From Clostridia bacterium (GTDB lineage Bacteria; Bacillota; Clostridia; Oscillospirales; Acutalibacteraceae): a DNA stretch of 46,361 bases. The notes beneath the pieces were generated by a model that did not search any database, had not been told where the DNA came from, and saw nothing but the letters and a program-made list of their open reading frames with translations. Of the stretch, positions 17,300 to 26,955 are shown piece after piece. A program made the translations under genes and the position numbers. The DNA is taken from the NCBI GenBank assembly GCA_017537245.1, contig JAFYLD010000004.1, positions 1 to 46,361 on the forward strand, read 5' to 3'. Numbering within the stretch: position 1 is the stretch's first letter; every line of letters starts with the position of its first letter.

Positions 17300-20200
17300 T
17301 GGTTTACAGAGTATATGTTGAAAAGAAAAAAGAACTTGCTAATGAAGCAAAAGGTTTGCTTAGCGAAGCTAGAAATCTTCTTGGTATTACCAATCTTACA
17401 GACGTAAGAGTTTTTAATCGCTATGATGCTGAAAATATTACCGAAGAACTATTTAACTATGCTATCGGTACAGTTTTTTCAGAACCACAGCTAGATATTG
17501 CAACTGCTGATATTGACGCTGATGATGCAGTTGTTTTTGCGGTAGAATTTTTGCCAGGTCAGTTTGACCAACGCGCTGATTCAGCGGCTCAATGTATTCA
17601 GATTATTTCTCAGGGCGATCGTCCACTTATTCGTTCAGCAAAGGTATATGCTCTTTATGGCGCTCTTACCGATGCAGATATTGCAGAGATTAAAAAGTAC
17701 GTTATCAACCCTGTAGAAGCTCGTGAAGCGGCTCTAGAACTTCCAGAAACTATCGTTGCGAAATACGATATTCCAACAACCGTTGAAACTCTAAACGGCT
17801 TTTTAGCGCTTGATCGTGCCGGCCTTGAAAAGTTTGTAAAAGATATGGGTCTTGCAATGGACGCTGATGATATTGCTTTTTGTCAAAACTACTTCAAGAC
17901 AGAGGGTAGAGAGCCAACTATCACCGAAATTCGTATGATAGATACCTATTGGTCTGACCACTGCCGTCATACTACTTTCTTGACTGTTATTGATGACGTT
18001 AAATTTGAAGATGAACTTTTACAAAGCGCTTATGACGAGTATATTGCTGTTCGTAAGGAACTTGGTCGTACAAAGCCAATTTGCCTTATGGATATCGCTA
18101 CCGTTGCCGTTAAATATTTAAAAGAAAACGGCAAACTCGAAAAACTTGATGAATCAGAAGAAATTAACGCTTGTACAGTAAAAATTAACGTTGACGTTGA
18201 TGGCGTTAGTGAACCATGGTTATTGCTCTTTAAAAACGAAACACATAACCACCCAACAGAAATCGAGCCATTCGGTGGCGCGGCTACTTGTATCGGCGGC
18301 GCTATTCGTGACCCACTTTCAGGTCGTGCATACGTTTACGGCGCTATGCGTGTAACCGGTGCGGCTGATCCTACCGTTCCTGTAAGTGAAACAATCCCTG
18401 GTAAATTACCACAGCGCAAGATAGTTACAACTGCAGCGGCCGGTTATTCATCTTATGGTAACCAAATTGGTCTTGCAACCGGTATTGTTGATGAAATATA
18501 TCATCCAGGTTATGCTGCAAAGCGTATGGAAATTGGTGCGGTTATCGCGGCTGCTCCTGCCGAGAACGTTCGTCGTGAAGTTCCGGCGCCAGGTGACGTT
18601 GTAATTCTTTTGGGCGGCAGCACAGGTCGTGACGGCGTTGGTGGCGCAACAGGTTCATCTAAAGCGCATAACATGCAGTCGGTTGAAACATGTGGCGCAG
18701 AAGTTCAAAAGGGTAATGCTCCCGAAGAACGCAAACTTCAAAGATTATTCCGCAACAAAGCCGCTACTCAAATGATCAAACGTTGTAACGACTTTGGCGC
18801 AGGCGGTGTTTCTGTTGCTATTGGCGAACTTGCTGACGGTCTTGAAATTAATCTTAATGCCGTTCCAAAGAAATACGAAGGTCTTGATGGTACTGAAATC
18901 GCTATCAGTGAATCGCAAGAGCGTATGGCAGTAGTAATTGAACCACATAACGTTGACGCTTTCTTGGCTCTCGCTGCTGAAGAAAACTTGCAAGCATGCG
19001 TTGTTGCCGAGGTTAAGGCTGAACCACGTCTAGTTATGCATTGGAATGGTCAAACTATTGTTGATATTAGCCGCGAGTTCCTTAATTCTAACGGTGCTGA
19101 TAAGCACATTACAATTACACCAGAAGCTCCAAAAGCGTTTGGCGGTCCTGTTGACGGCGGTTTTGTAGATAATTACAAAGCAATTGCAAAAGACCTTAAT
19201 ATGTGCTCAAAACGCGGCCTTTCAGAGCGTTTTGACTCTACTATCGGCGCTGGTACAGTTCTTATGCCATTTGGTGGTAAGAATCAGCTTACACCAATTC
19301 AGGCGATGGTTCAAAAGATTTCGGTTGAGAAAAAGCACACTGACGATTGCTCTCTTATGTCTTGGGGTTATAATCCATTTATTACTGAGCAAAGTCCATA
19401 TCACGGCGCTTATCTAGCAGTTGTTGAATCTGTTGCAAAACTTATCGCAACTGGTGCTAAATTCGAGGACGTATATCTTACTTTCCAAGAATATTTTGAA
19501 AAGCCAGGTACCGATGGCAAGCGTTGGGGCAAGCCACTTGCAGCGCTTCTTGGTGCGTTTAAGGCGCAAAAAGAATTGGGTATTGGTTCAATCGGTGGTA
19601 AAGACTCTATGAGTGGTTCTTTCGAAGATCTCGATGTTCCACCAACACTTGTTTCTTTTGCCGTTACTACCGAAAAGATCAAAGATATCGTATCTCCTGA
19701 ATTTAAAGCCGCTGGTAACAAACTTTATTTGCTCAGTCCAATTTATGACGAAGATACAAATCTTCCTAATACAAAGTCACTTCTCAATACTTTTGATAAA
19801 GTTACCGAGCTTACACGTTCCGGTAAAGCCGTTTCTGCATATACTCCTTGCATTGGCGGTATTGCTGAAGCAGTTATGAAAATGTGCTTTGGTAACGGTC
19901 TAGGCTTTAAGTATGAAGACTACATGAGCGTTGCTAAGATGTTTGATTATTCTTATGGCGCATTCTTGCTTGAAACAACAGAAGAAATCGACGACGGTAT
20001 CTTGGTAGGTACTGTTACCGACGATAATAAGATTTCACTAGGTAGCGAAAGCGTAGCGCTAGATGAATTACTTGGCATTTATGAGGATAAACTAGAATCA
20101 GTTTATAGTTGCAATATCAAGGACGAAAAGACTCCAATGCAAAACTTTGAGTTTAAAGCTAGCGAGTATCCTACGCCTGCTATTAAGGTTGCAAAACCAA

Positions 20201-20991
20201 AGGTTCTTATTCCTGCGTTCCCAGGAACTAACTGTGAATTTGACAGTGCAAAGGCAGTACGCGATGCAGGCGCAGATCCTGAAATCGTTGTTATCAAAAA
20301 CCTAACTTCTGCTGGTATTCAGGCAAGTGTTGAAGAGTTTGCTACCAAACTTAAATCGGCTCAAATGATTTTTGTTCCTGGTGGTTTCTCTGGCGGTGAC
20401 GAACCTGATGGTAGTGGTAAGTTTATTACTGCGTTCTTCCGTAACGCTGCTATTAAAGAAGGTGTAACAGATCTTCTTGATAATCGCGACGGTTTAATGT
20501 GTGGTATTTGTAACGGTTTCCAAGCGCTTATTAAATTAGGTCTTGTACCTTATGGTAAGATTATTGATACCGATGAAAACTGTCCAACTCTTACCTTTAA
20601 TACAATTGCGCGTCACCAATCACGCATTGTTCGCACACGCGTTGCATCTAACAAGTCACCATGGCTTTCTCTTACAAACGTTGGCGATATCTACAACGTG
20701 CCGATTTCTCACGGTGAGGGTAGATTCCTAGCTAGCGAAGAACTAATTAAAGAGCTTGCTGCAAATGGTCAAATCGCTACACAGTACGTTGATCTTGATG
20801 GTAATGCAACAAGCGACGTTCACTTTAATCCTAACAACTCAATGTACGCTATCGAAGGTATCACTTCACCAGATGGCCGTGTATTTGGTAAGATGGGTCA
20901 TAGCGAACGTATTGGCGAAGGACTATATAAGAACGTTCTTGGCGAATATGATATTCGTATGTTCGAGGCAGCAGTTAAGTATTTTAAATAA
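17299..20991 (+). CDS. purL: phosphoribosylformylglycinamidine synthase, single-chain
   Basis: Converts FGAR to FGAM using glutamine. At 1230 residues it is the large single-chain form, with an N-terminal linker domain, two PurM-like ATP-binding halves and a C-terminal class I glutaminase. The central motif is ETHNHPTEIEPFGGAATC-like; DSMSGSFEDL is in the second half. In the glutaminase, PGTNCEFD starts the domain, the nucleophile is Cys1071 in CGICNGFQ, and HGEGRF carries the His-Glu pair. This glutaminase is intact, in contrast to the degenerate one in PurF. No separate purQ or purS is needed or seen. Confidence 0.95.
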   Translation: MVYRVYVEKKKELANEAKGLLSEARNLLGITNLTDVRVFNRYDAENITEELFNYAIGTVFSEPQLDIATADIDADDAVVFAVEFLPGQFDQRADSAAQCIQIISQGDRPLIRSAKVYALYGALTDADIAEIKKYVINPVEAREAALELPETIVAKYDIPTTVETLNGFLALDRAGLEKFVKDMGLAMDADDIAFCQNYFKTEGREPTITEIRMIDTYWSDHCRHTTFLTVIDDVKFEDELLQSAYDEYIAVRKELGRTKPICLMDIATVAVKYLKENGKLEKLDESEEINACTVKINVDVDGVSEPWLLLFKNETHNHPTEIEPFGGAATCIGGAIRDPLSGRAYVYGAMRVTGAADPTVPVSETIPGKLPQRKIVTTAAAGYSSYGNQIGLATGIVDEIYHPGYAAKRMEIGAVIAAAPAENVRREVPAPGDVVILLGGSTGRDGVGGATGSSKAHNMQSVETCGAEVQKGNAPEERKLQRLFRNKAATQMIKRCNDFGAGGVSVAIGELADGLEINLNAVPKKYEGLDGTEIAISESQERMAVVIEPHNVDAFLALAAEENLQACVVAEVKAEPRLVMHWNGQTIVDISREFLNSNGADKHITITPEAPKAFGGPVDGGFVDNYKAIAKDLNMCSKRGLSERFDSTIGAGTVLMPFGGKNQLTPIQAMVQKISVEKKHTDDCSLMSWGYNPFITEQSPYHGAYLAVVESVAKLIATGAKFEDVYLTFQEYFEKPGTDGKRWGKPLAALLGAFKAQKELGIGSIGGKDSMSGSFEDLDVPPTLVSFAVTTEKIKDIVSPEFKAAGNKLYLLSPIYDEDTNLPNTKSLLNTFDKVTELTRSGKAVSAYTPCIGGIAEAVMKMCFGNGLGFKYEDYMSVAKMFDYSYGAFLLETTEEIDDGILVGTVTDDNKISLGSESVALDELLGIYEDKLESVYSCNIKDEKTPMQNFEFKASEYPTPAIKVAKPKVLIPAFPGTNCEFDSAKAVRDAGADPEIVVIKNLTSAGIQASVEEFATKLKSAQMIFVPGGFSGGDEPDGSGKFITAFFRNAAIKEGVTDLLDNRDGLMCGICNGFQALIKLGLVPYGKIIDTDENCPTLTFNTIARHQSRIVRTRVASNKSPWLSLTNVGDIYNVPISHGEGRFLASEELIKELAANGQIATQYVDLDGNATSDVHFNPNNSMYAIEGITSPDGRVFGKMGHSERIGEGLYKNVLGEYDIRMFEAAVKYFK

Positions 20992-21011
20992 CCTTGTAGG
21001 AGGTAAATAAT

Positions 21012-22688
21012 ATGGCTTATTTATCTGATATTGAAATTGCACAACAATGCGAAATGAAACCTATAACCGAAATTGCTAAAAAAGCAAAAGTAGATGAAAA
21101 ATACATTGAACAGTATGGTAAATACAAGGCAAAAATTGATTTATCTTTGCTTAACGATGCAGATCGTAATGACGGTAAATTGGTACTTGTAACAGCTATT
21201 ACTCCTACACCAGCAGGCGAGGGCAAGACCACCACAACAATCGGTCTTGCCGATGGTCTTGCTCGTATTGGTAAGGACGTTACTGTTGCTCTTCGTGAAC
21301 CATCACTTGGACCTGTTTTTGGTGTTAAGGGTGGCGCTGCAGGCGGCGGTTACGCACAGGTAGTACCTATGGAAGATATAAATCTTCATTTTACAGGTGA
21401 CTTTCACGCTATTGGCGCGGCAAATAATTTGCTTGCTGCTATGCTTGATAACCATATTCAACAAGGTAATGCGCTTGGTATTGACGTGCGCAAAATCACA
21501 TGGAAGCGTTGCGTTGATATGAACGATCGTCAGTTGCGTTTTGTGCTTGACGGTATGGGTGGCAAGGCAAACGGTGTTCCGCGTGAAGATGGTTTTGATA
21601 TTACCGTTGCTAGTGAGATTATGGCAGTGTTCTGTTTGGCATCTTCTATAACCGATCTTAAAGAGCGTCTTTCACGTATAATAGTTGGTTATACCTATGA
21701 TGACAAACCTGTTACTGCGGGTGATTTAAAGGCTGTTGGCGCTATGACAGCTCTACTTAAAGACGCAATCAAACCAAACCTAGTTCAAACTCTCGAGGGT
21801 ACTCCTGCGTTTGTTCACGGTGGTCCATTTGCCAATATCGCCCATGGTTGTAACTCTGTTATGGCAACAAAACTCGCTCTTAAAATGGGCGATTACGCTA
21901 TTACCGAAGCAGGTTTTGGCGCAGACTTAGGCGCTGAAAAGTTCCTTGATATTAAGTGCCGCATGGCTGGTCTTACACCAGATGCAGTTGTAATAGTTGC
22001 TACAGTTCGTGCTCTTAAAATGCACGGCGGTCTTGATAAAAAACAACTTGATACCGAAGATTTAGTAGCTCTCGAAAAGGGTATTCCAAATCTTTTGCGT
22101 CACGTTTCTAATATTAAAAACGTTTATAAACTTCCTTGTGTTGTTGCTGTTAACCGTTTCCCAACCGATAGTGATGCTGAAATTGACTTTATTATCGCTA
22201 AATGTAAAGAACTTGGTGTAAATACCGTTCTTTCTACCGTTTGGGCAGAAGGCGGTAAAGGCGGCGAGGATCTCGCACGAGAAGTTGTACGCCTTTGTGA
22301 AGAAGAGAAGGGTGACTTTACTTTCTCTTACGAACTTGATGGTACAATTGAAGATAAGATAGAAGCAATTGTTAAGAAAGTTTACGGCGGTAATGGTATT
22401 GCAATTCTTCCAAACGCTAAAAAGCAAATTGCTCAACTTACCGAACTAGGTTTTGACAAACTTCCAATTTGTGTTGCTAAGACACAATACAGTTTTTCTG
22501 ACGATCCTACCAAACTTGGCGCGCCAGAAAACTTTACAGTAACAATCAAAAACGTAAAAGTATCTGCTGGTGCTGGATTTATTGTTGTTTTAACAGGTGA
22601 TATACTCACTATGCCCGGACTTCCAAAATCTCCCGCTGCAGAGCGTATTGACGTTGATGAAAACGGCAAAATTAGCGGTTTGTTCTAA
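21012..22688 (+). CDS. fhs: formate-tetrahydrofolate ligase
   Basis: Makes 10-formyl-THF from formate, THF and ATP, supplying the one-carbon units used by PurN and the AICAR transformylase upstream. The P-loop [18 protein letters not shown] is near residue 65, and [18 protein letters not shown] follows. The 558 residues match the family. It is the last gene of the ZTP-controlled operon (GTAGGAGG ribosome binding site, 20-base gap after purL) and is followed by a strong terminator. Its presence here fits control by a sensor of 10-formyl-THF shortage. Confidence 0.97.
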   Translation: MAYLSDIEIAQQCEMKPITEIAKKAKVDEKYIEQYGKYKAKIDLSLLNDADRNDGKLVLVTAITPTPAGEGKTTTTIGLADGLARIGKDVTVALREPSLGPVFGVKGGAAGGGYAQVVPMEDINLHFTGDFHAIGAANNLLAAMLDNHIQQGNALGIDVRKITWKRCVDMNDRQLRFVLDGMGGKANGVPREDGFDITVASEIMAVFCLASSITDLKERLSRIIVGYTYDDKPVTAGDLKAVGAMTALLKDAIKPNLVQTLEGTPAFVHGGPFANIAHGCNSVMATKLALKMGDYAITEAGFGADLGAEKFLDIKCRMAGLTPDAVVIVATVRALKMHGGLDKKQLDTEDLVALEKGIPNLLRHVSNIKNVYKLPCVVAVNRFPTDSDAEIDFIIAKCKELGVNTVLSTVWAEGGKGGEDLAREVVRLCEEEKGDFTFSYELDGTIEDKIEAIVKKVYGGNGIAILPNAKKQIAQLTELGFDKLPICVAKTQYSFSDDPTKLGAPENFTVTIKNVKVSAGAGFIVVLTGDILTMPGLPKSPAAERIDVDENGKISGLF

Positions 22689-22703
22689 TCACTAATATAT
22701 TTT

Positions 22704-22742
22704 AACACCTATTACAAAAACTGTTGTAATAGGTGTTTTTTT
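22704..22742 (+). terminator. intrinsic terminator of the pur operon
   Basis: A 14-bp perfect stem, AACACCTATTACAA (22704-22717) with TTGTAATAGGTGTT (22724-22737), a 6-base loop AAACTG and a run of T residues to 22742. Confidence 0.93.
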
Positions 22743-22767
22743 GTGTTAATATAGATTTGGTGATTTT

Positions 22768-23409
22768 ATGTATAATATTATTTTGTTTGATCTTGATGGT
22801 ACGCTCACTGACCCAGGTGAGGGTATTACTAATTCGGTAGCGTATGCATTAAATAAATTTAATATCAACGTTGAGGATAAAAAAGAGTTATATAACTTTA
22901 TTGGTCCTCCACTTATCGATTCGTTTATGAAATTCTATGGTATGAATTACGAGGACGGATTAAAAGCGGTTGAGTATTATCGCGAGTATTTTGGTGTTAC
23001 AGGTATTTTTGAAAATACAATGTTCGATGGTATACCAGAACTTCTAGATACTATAAAAAAATCGGGGCGCAAAATATCTTTGGCAACCTCAAAGCCAGAG
23101 CAATACGCGGTTCGCATTCTAGAGCATTTTGGATTGACAAAATATTTCGATTTTATTGGTGCTGCCACAATGGACGAATCACGTTCAAAAAAAGCAGACG
23201 TTATTACATATACTCTTAGTAATTTAGGCGTTACCGATAAATCACAAGTTGTTATGATAGGTGACAGACACCACGATATTGAGGGTGCTAATCAAAACGG
23301 ACTTGATTCTATTGGTGTTTTATTTGGTTATGGCGATCGCAAAGAGCTAGAAACGGCCGGAGCTACTTACATTGTTGAAACGATAGAAGATATTATTAAG
23401 TTTTTATAA
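22768..23409 (+). CDS. HAD-family phosphatase (phosphoglycolate phosphatase/5'-nucleotidase-like)
   Basis: Small cytoplasmic haloacid-dehalogenase hydrolase. Motif I is FDLDGTLTD at residues 6-14, with a subclass IA cap following. Motif II is the ATSK segment near residue 108, and motif III/IV is VMIGDRHHDIEGA near residue 165. GVLFGYGDRKEL near the C terminus is common in the Gph/PNT5-like group. The substrate cannot be told; given the purine operon next door a nucleotide is possible but this is only context. Its own promoter is unclear because the pur terminator ends only 25 bases upstream. It is followed 11 bases later by the GH20 gene, so the two are probably cotranscribed. Confidence 0.82.
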   Translation: MYNIILFDLDGTLTDPGEGITNSVAYALNKFNINVEDKKELYNFIGPPLIDSFMKFYGMNYEDGLKAVEYYREYFGVTGIFENTMFDGIPELLDTIKKSGRKISLATSKPEQYAVRILEHFGLTKYFDFIGAATMDESRSKKADVITYTLSNLGVTDKSQVVMIGDRHHDIEGANQNGLDSIGVLFGYGDRKELETAGATYIVETIEDIIKFL

Positions 23410-23420
23410 GGAGAACATTT

Positions 23421-25016
23421 ATGGAAAATTTTAATAAATTTGGCGTAATGGTCGATTGTTCACGAAATGCAGTAATGACAGTTGATCAACTTAAAAAATT
23501 TATAACCGTTATTAACAAAATGGGTTATAATCAAGTTCATCTTTATATGGAAGATACCTATGAAGTAAATGGTGAGCCATATTTTGGTTATTTGCGCGGC
23601 AAATATACAAAAGAAGAATTAAAAGAGCTTGACGATTTTGCTGATAGTATTGGTGTTGAATTGGTACCGAATATTCAAACGTTGGCACACATGGCGGCAT
23701 TTTTGCGCTGGCGTCACGATATAAGAGATGCCGAAGATATAATGCTTGCTGGTGATGATAGAGTATATGATTTAATCGATCGTATGTTTGCATCTCTTCG
23801 CGAATGTTTCCGTACAAAGAATTTACATATTGGTATGGACGAGGCGCATCTACTAGGCCGTGGTAGATATTTTGATATTCATGGTAACGTTAATAGATTT
23901 GACATTCTTTTAAACCATCTTAACCGTGTTTGTGAAATTGCAGATAAGTATGATTTTGAACCTATGATGTGGAGCGATATGTTCTATCGTCTGGCAAATG
24001 GTGGTAATTATTATGCTGTTTCATCAAAATTTGATGAGACTATTAAAGAAAAAATCCCTAAAAAATTAACAATTGTATATTGGGATTATTATAATCTAGA
24101 AAAGAAAACTTATGACCGCATGATCAAGGGACATAAGCAACTTTCTGATAAAATTGCCTTTGGTGGCGGCGCTTGGAAATGGTCGGGTTTTGCGCCACAC
24201 AATTATTTCTCTAACAGAACCACAAAACTTGCAATTCGCGCTTGTTTAGATGGTGGAATCAAAGACGTGTTCATGACAATGTGGGGTGACAACGGCGCTG
24301 AGTGTTCATCGTTTGCCGTATTACCAACGTTGTGTTATGCCGCTTGCCTTGCTCAAGGAATTACAAAAATGGCAGACGTTAATCAAAAATTCTATGAGTG
24401 TGTTGGCGTTAAGTACGACGATTTTATGTTGCTTGATGCTCCAAATCTTATAGAAAATAATAAAAACGTTGTAAACCCATCTAAATATTTCTTTTATGCA
24501 GACTGTTTTATGTCAATCTTCCAAAACACCGAAAAGGCTGAATATTGTGATAAATATGCGTCCATTGCTCGCAAATTAAAACTCGCTTCAAAAAGAGCAG
24601 GGGAATACGGCTATTTATTTGATAATCTAGCAGGCCTTTGTAAGGTTCTTTCTGTAAAGGTTGATATATGCACACGTACTCGCGATGCTTATAATAGCGG
24701 CGATAAATCACAGTTAGATGCTGTTATAGCCGACTACAAAAAGATGATTAAACTAACAAAAGCATTCTACAAAGATTTTCAAAATCAGTGGTTTATTGAA
24801 AATAAACCACACGGCTTTGATATTCAAGATATTCGTTTTGGTGCCCTTATAGGTCGTATGCAAGCATGTCTTGAAAGACTAGAATTGTATCGTGATGGTA
24901 AGATAACTAATATTCCTGAACTTGAAGAAGCGATATTACCTTTAACTGATAAAATCATTAACTACAATAGTTGGAGAAATAACGTTTCGGCTAATATGTT
25001 TGATTTCTTGTATTAA
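23421..25016 (+). CDS. cytoplasmic GH20 family beta-N-acetylhexosaminidase
   Basis: Glycoside hydrolase with a TIM barrel from the first residues, related to the GH20C-type enzymes of Firmicutes. The catalytic Asp-Glu pair is Asp140-Glu141 in HIGMDEAH, the substrate-assisted GH20 arrangement. Asn-Gln and Trp-rich loops (YNQVHLYMED, MMWSDMFYR) fit sugar binding. There is no signal peptide or cell-wall anchor, so it should act on imported or recycled GlcNAc- or GalNAc-containing saccharides inside the cell. The last 130 or so residues are helical and unassigned. The start is supported by AAGGAGAA upstream. No transporter or sugar kinase lies nearby. Confidence 0.8.
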   Translation: MENFNKFGVMVDCSRNAVMTVDQLKKFITVINKMGYNQVHLYMEDTYEVNGEPYFGYLRGKYTKEELKELDDFADSIGVELVPNIQTLAHMAAFLRWRHDIRDAEDIMLAGDDRVYDLIDRMFASLRECFRTKNLHIGMDEAHLLGRGRYFDIHGNVNRFDILLNHLNRVCEIADKYDFEPMMWSDMFYRLANGGNYYAVSSKFDETIKEKIPKKLTIVYWDYYNLEKKTYDRMIKGHKQLSDKIAFGGGAWKWSGFAPHNYFSNRTTKLAIRACLDGGIKDVFMTMWGDNGAECSSFAVLPTLCYAACLAQGITKMADVNQKFYECVGVKYDDFMLLDAPNLIENNKNVVNPSKYFFYADCFMSIFQNTEKAEYCDKYASIARKLKLASKRAGEYGYLFDNLAGLCKVLSVKVDICTRTRDAYNSGDKSQLDAVIADYKKMIKLTKAFYKDFQNQWFIENKPHGFDIQDIRFGALIGRMQACLERLELYRDGKITNIPELEEAILPLTDKIINYNSWRNNVSANMFDFLY

Positions 25017-25023
25017 GTATGTT

Positions 25024-25053
25024 AAAACCCTCCCGAATTTACGGGAGGGTTTT
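25024..25053. terminator. bidirectional intrinsic terminator
   Basis: AAAACCCTCCCG (25024-25035) pairs perfectly with CGGGAGGGTTTT (25042-25053) around a 6-base loop. T runs on both strands let it serve the GH20 gene from the left and the convergent ABM gene from the right. Confidence 0.93.
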
Positions 25054-25056
25054 GTT

Positions 25057-25344
25057 TTATAGAAGTTCAATCTCACCTAAAACGGTATTTGTTATATAGT
25101 CGTTTTTAAAACTACGTAACGTATCCATGTGAGGTTGTGTAATATGAATTTGTTGGTGCTCTTTGCTTTCCCATTGCTCAATTAGTAAAAGCTCGTTAGG
25201 ATTTTTTTCTGATAGATAGTAATCATATTTTATACAACCATCTTCATTTCTAATAGCATTTAAAACGCCTGTTTCTTTTACCTTTTCGATAAAAGCCTCG
25301 CGTTTATTTGGCAAGCAATCAAACTTTACGTATATTGTGTACAT
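25057..25344 (-). CDS. ABM-domain putative quinol monooxygenase
   Basis: Small ferredoxin-like alpha+beta barrel protein of the antibiotic-biosynthesis-monooxygenase superfamily (95 residues). The family signature is the segment EDGCIKYDYYLS followed by LLLIEQWESKEH, then a histidine-rich helix (HQQIHITQPHM). YgiN-like members act on quinols, others on reactive aldehydes; the function here is unknown. It has its own promoter (25376-25404) and an AAAGGAGAA ribosome binding site, and its mRNA ends at the shared terminator. Confidence 0.8.
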   Translation of the reverse strand: MYTIYVKFDCLPNKREAFIEKVKETGVLNAIRNEDGCIKYDYYLSEKNPNELLLIEQWESKEHQQIHITQPHMDTLRSFKNDYITNTVLGEIELL

Positions 25345-25375
25345 AGAATTTCTCCTTTAATATTATATTATATTT

Positions 25376-25404
25376 ATTATATAAAATCGAATGATAAATT
25401 TCAA
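25376..25404 (-). promoter_or_regulatory. sigma-A promoter of the ABM gene
   Basis: Minus strand TTGAAA (25404-25399), 17-base spacer, TATAAT (25381-25376); start expected near 25369. The -35 box overlaps the T tract of the terminator of the upstream permease gene. Confidence 0.8.
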
Positions 25405-25440
25405 TAAAAAAATAAAGCCATCCGACTGGATGACTTTATT
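25404..25440 (-). terminator. intrinsic terminator of the NCS2 permease gene
   Basis: On the minus strand AATAAAG-T-CATCC pairs with GGATG-G-CTTTATT (one mismatch, loop AGTC), followed by TTTTTT. It lies 13 bases after the permease stop codon. Confidence 0.87.
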
Positions 25441-25453
25441 TAATAGTAGTTAA

Positions 25454-26854
25454 TTATAGAGCACCAAATAGGAACTTACCAACGAAGAGAAGAGCAATAA
25501 CTGTTACTGCGATATCTCTCTTTTTAAACTTACCGGTGAATAGTGTAATCAATACGTAAGATATTGAACCAATACCGATACCGTTTGCAATTGAATATGT
25601 AAGTGGCATCATAGCGAGTGTTAAGAACGCCGGAACTGCGCTACGAATATTTTCCATATTAACTTTAGAGAAGTTCTTAAGCATTAATACGCCAACAAAT
25701 ATAAGAGCTGGTGCAGTAGCAGCCTTAGGAATAATGCTAGCTATAGGTGACAAGAATAAGCACAACGCAAAGCAAATAGATGTTACTAAACTTGTAAGAC
25801 CTGTTCTACCGCCAGCAGCAACACCAGAAGCGCATTCAACGAATGTAGTTACTGTAGACGTACCACAAACAGCGCCAGATACAGTTGCGATAGAGTCACA
25901 CGCCATAGACTTGTTAATATCAATTGGGTCGCCGTTTTCGTCAAGCATATCAGCTTCTGAAGCAGCGCCATAAAGTGTACCGATAGTATCGAACATATCA
26001 ACCAAGCAGAATGTTACAATAAGCATAATTACTGAGAAGATACTACCGATCATTTCGCCAGAGAAAGCGTTTTTCCAAGATTCGCCAGTAAATACTGCAG
26101 TAATACCGATATCTGCAAAATCCTTAAATGGTTGTGTCATAGAGCTTAAATCAAGGTTTGGCATTTGCCATGTTGCAAGGTAATAAATAACTGTTGTTGA
26201 AATAATACCTAAAAGAACAGCGCCCTTAACCTTGAGCTTAGAAAGAATGCTGATAATTATGAAACCGAGTAGAGCAATGATTGCGGGAGCAATTTCTGCC
26301 CACTTAGCGCCATTGATCTTAACGAACTGAACCAATGTGTATTCATTGTTTTGAATAATACCAACGTTTTGGAAACCAATAAATGCAATAAATAGACCAA
26401 TACCGGCAGGAATTGCTTTTTTGATACAATCAGGCATTGCTTTTGCAATATAGCTTCTAGCGCCTGTGATAGAAAGTAACAAAAATACAAAACCAGAAAT
26501 AAGTATGATAACTAAACCTGCTTGATAACCTTTTACTACGTCGCCACCACTAATAACTTGTGGTAACACAAACGAAGTAAAGAAGAACGAGTTCAGTCCC
26601 ATACCGCACGCCTGAGCAAAAGGCATTTTTGCATAGAAAGCATAGAGAAGGGTACCAATAACTGCCGCAATGATTGATGCAATGTAAACTGCGTTCCAAA
26701 TAGTTGAAATACCTGGAATTCCAAAACTAAAGCCAACGATTTGATTTGGATTTACAACAATGATGTATGCCATAGCAAAGAAAGTTGTAAGACCGGCTAT
26801 AATTTCGGTTTTTACGTTGGAGCCACGCTCCGAGATTTTAAAGAACTTGTCCAT
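25454..26854 (-). CDS. NCS2-family purine nucleobase permease (AzgA/PbuG-like)
   Basis: Polytopic membrane protein of 466 residues with about a dozen hydrophobic segments. It probably imports hypoxanthine, guanine or adenine by proton symport. The AzgA-branch signatures are EIIAGLTTFFAMAYIIVVNP near the N terminus, QACGMGLNSFFF in the third segment, LVDMFDTIGTLYGA in the middle, and GTSTVTTFVECASGVAAGGR. It has its own promoter and a GGAGAG ribosome binding site. A purine-riboswitch aptamer, common upstream of this family in Firmicutes, does not fit in the roughly 35-base leader. Its role would be salvage complementing the de novo operon nearby. Confidence 0.9.
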   Translation of the reverse strand: MDKFFKISERGSNVKTEIIAGLTTFFAMAYIIVVNPNQIVGFSFGIPGISTIWNAVYIASIIAAVIGTLLYAFYAKMPFAQACGMGLNSFFFTSFVLPQVISGGDVVKGYQAGLVIILISGFVFLLLSITGARSYIAKAMPDCIKKAIPAGIGLFIAFIGFQNVGIIQNNEYTLVQFVKINGAKWAEIAPAIIALLGFIIISILSKLKVKGAVLLGIISTTVIYYLATWQMPNLDLSSMTQPFKDFADIGITAVFTGESWKNAFSGEMIGSIFSVIMLIVTFCLVDMFDTIGTLYGAASEADMLDENGDPIDINKSMACDSIATVSGAVCGTSTVTTFVECASGVAAGGRTGLTSLVTSICFALCLFLSPIASIIPKAATAPALIFVGVLMLKNFSKVNMENIRSAVPAFLTLAMMPLTYSIANGIGIGSISYVLITLFTGKFKKRDIAVTVIALLFVGKFLFGAL

Positions 26855-26877
26855 GTCATCTCTCCTTAATATATATT

Positions 26878-26891
26878 GTGGTTCACACCAC
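26878..26891 (-). promoter_or_regulatory. small 5'-end hairpin in permease leader
   Basis: Minus strand GTGGT-GTGA-ACCAC: a perfect 5-bp stem with a 4-base loop placed almost exactly at the predicted transcript 5' end. It could protect the RNA end or be a short operator; nothing in the sequence decides. Confidence 0.4.
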
Positions 26892-26895
26892 GATG

Positions 26896-26924
26896 ATTAT
26901 ACAATATATGACAAAAAAATGCAA
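26896..26924 (-). promoter_or_regulatory. sigma-A promoter of the NCS2 permease gene
   Basis: Minus strand TTGCAT (26924-26919), 17-base spacer, TATAAT (26901-26896); start expected near 26889. Confidence 0.82.
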
Positions 26925-26955
26925 TAGATTTAGATTTACTTTTTAAAAAATTATT

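Noticed and set aside
22724-22752. Promoter for the HAD gene overlapping the pur terminator (TTGTAA-N17-TAATAT)
   Set aside because: Each box matches only four of six consensus bases and the upstream box is part of the terminator stem; too weak to list as a feature.
26856-26955. Purine riboswitch upstream of the NCS2 permease
   Set aside because: The leader after the predicted start is about 35 bases, too short for the aptamer, and the conserved loop sequences are not present.
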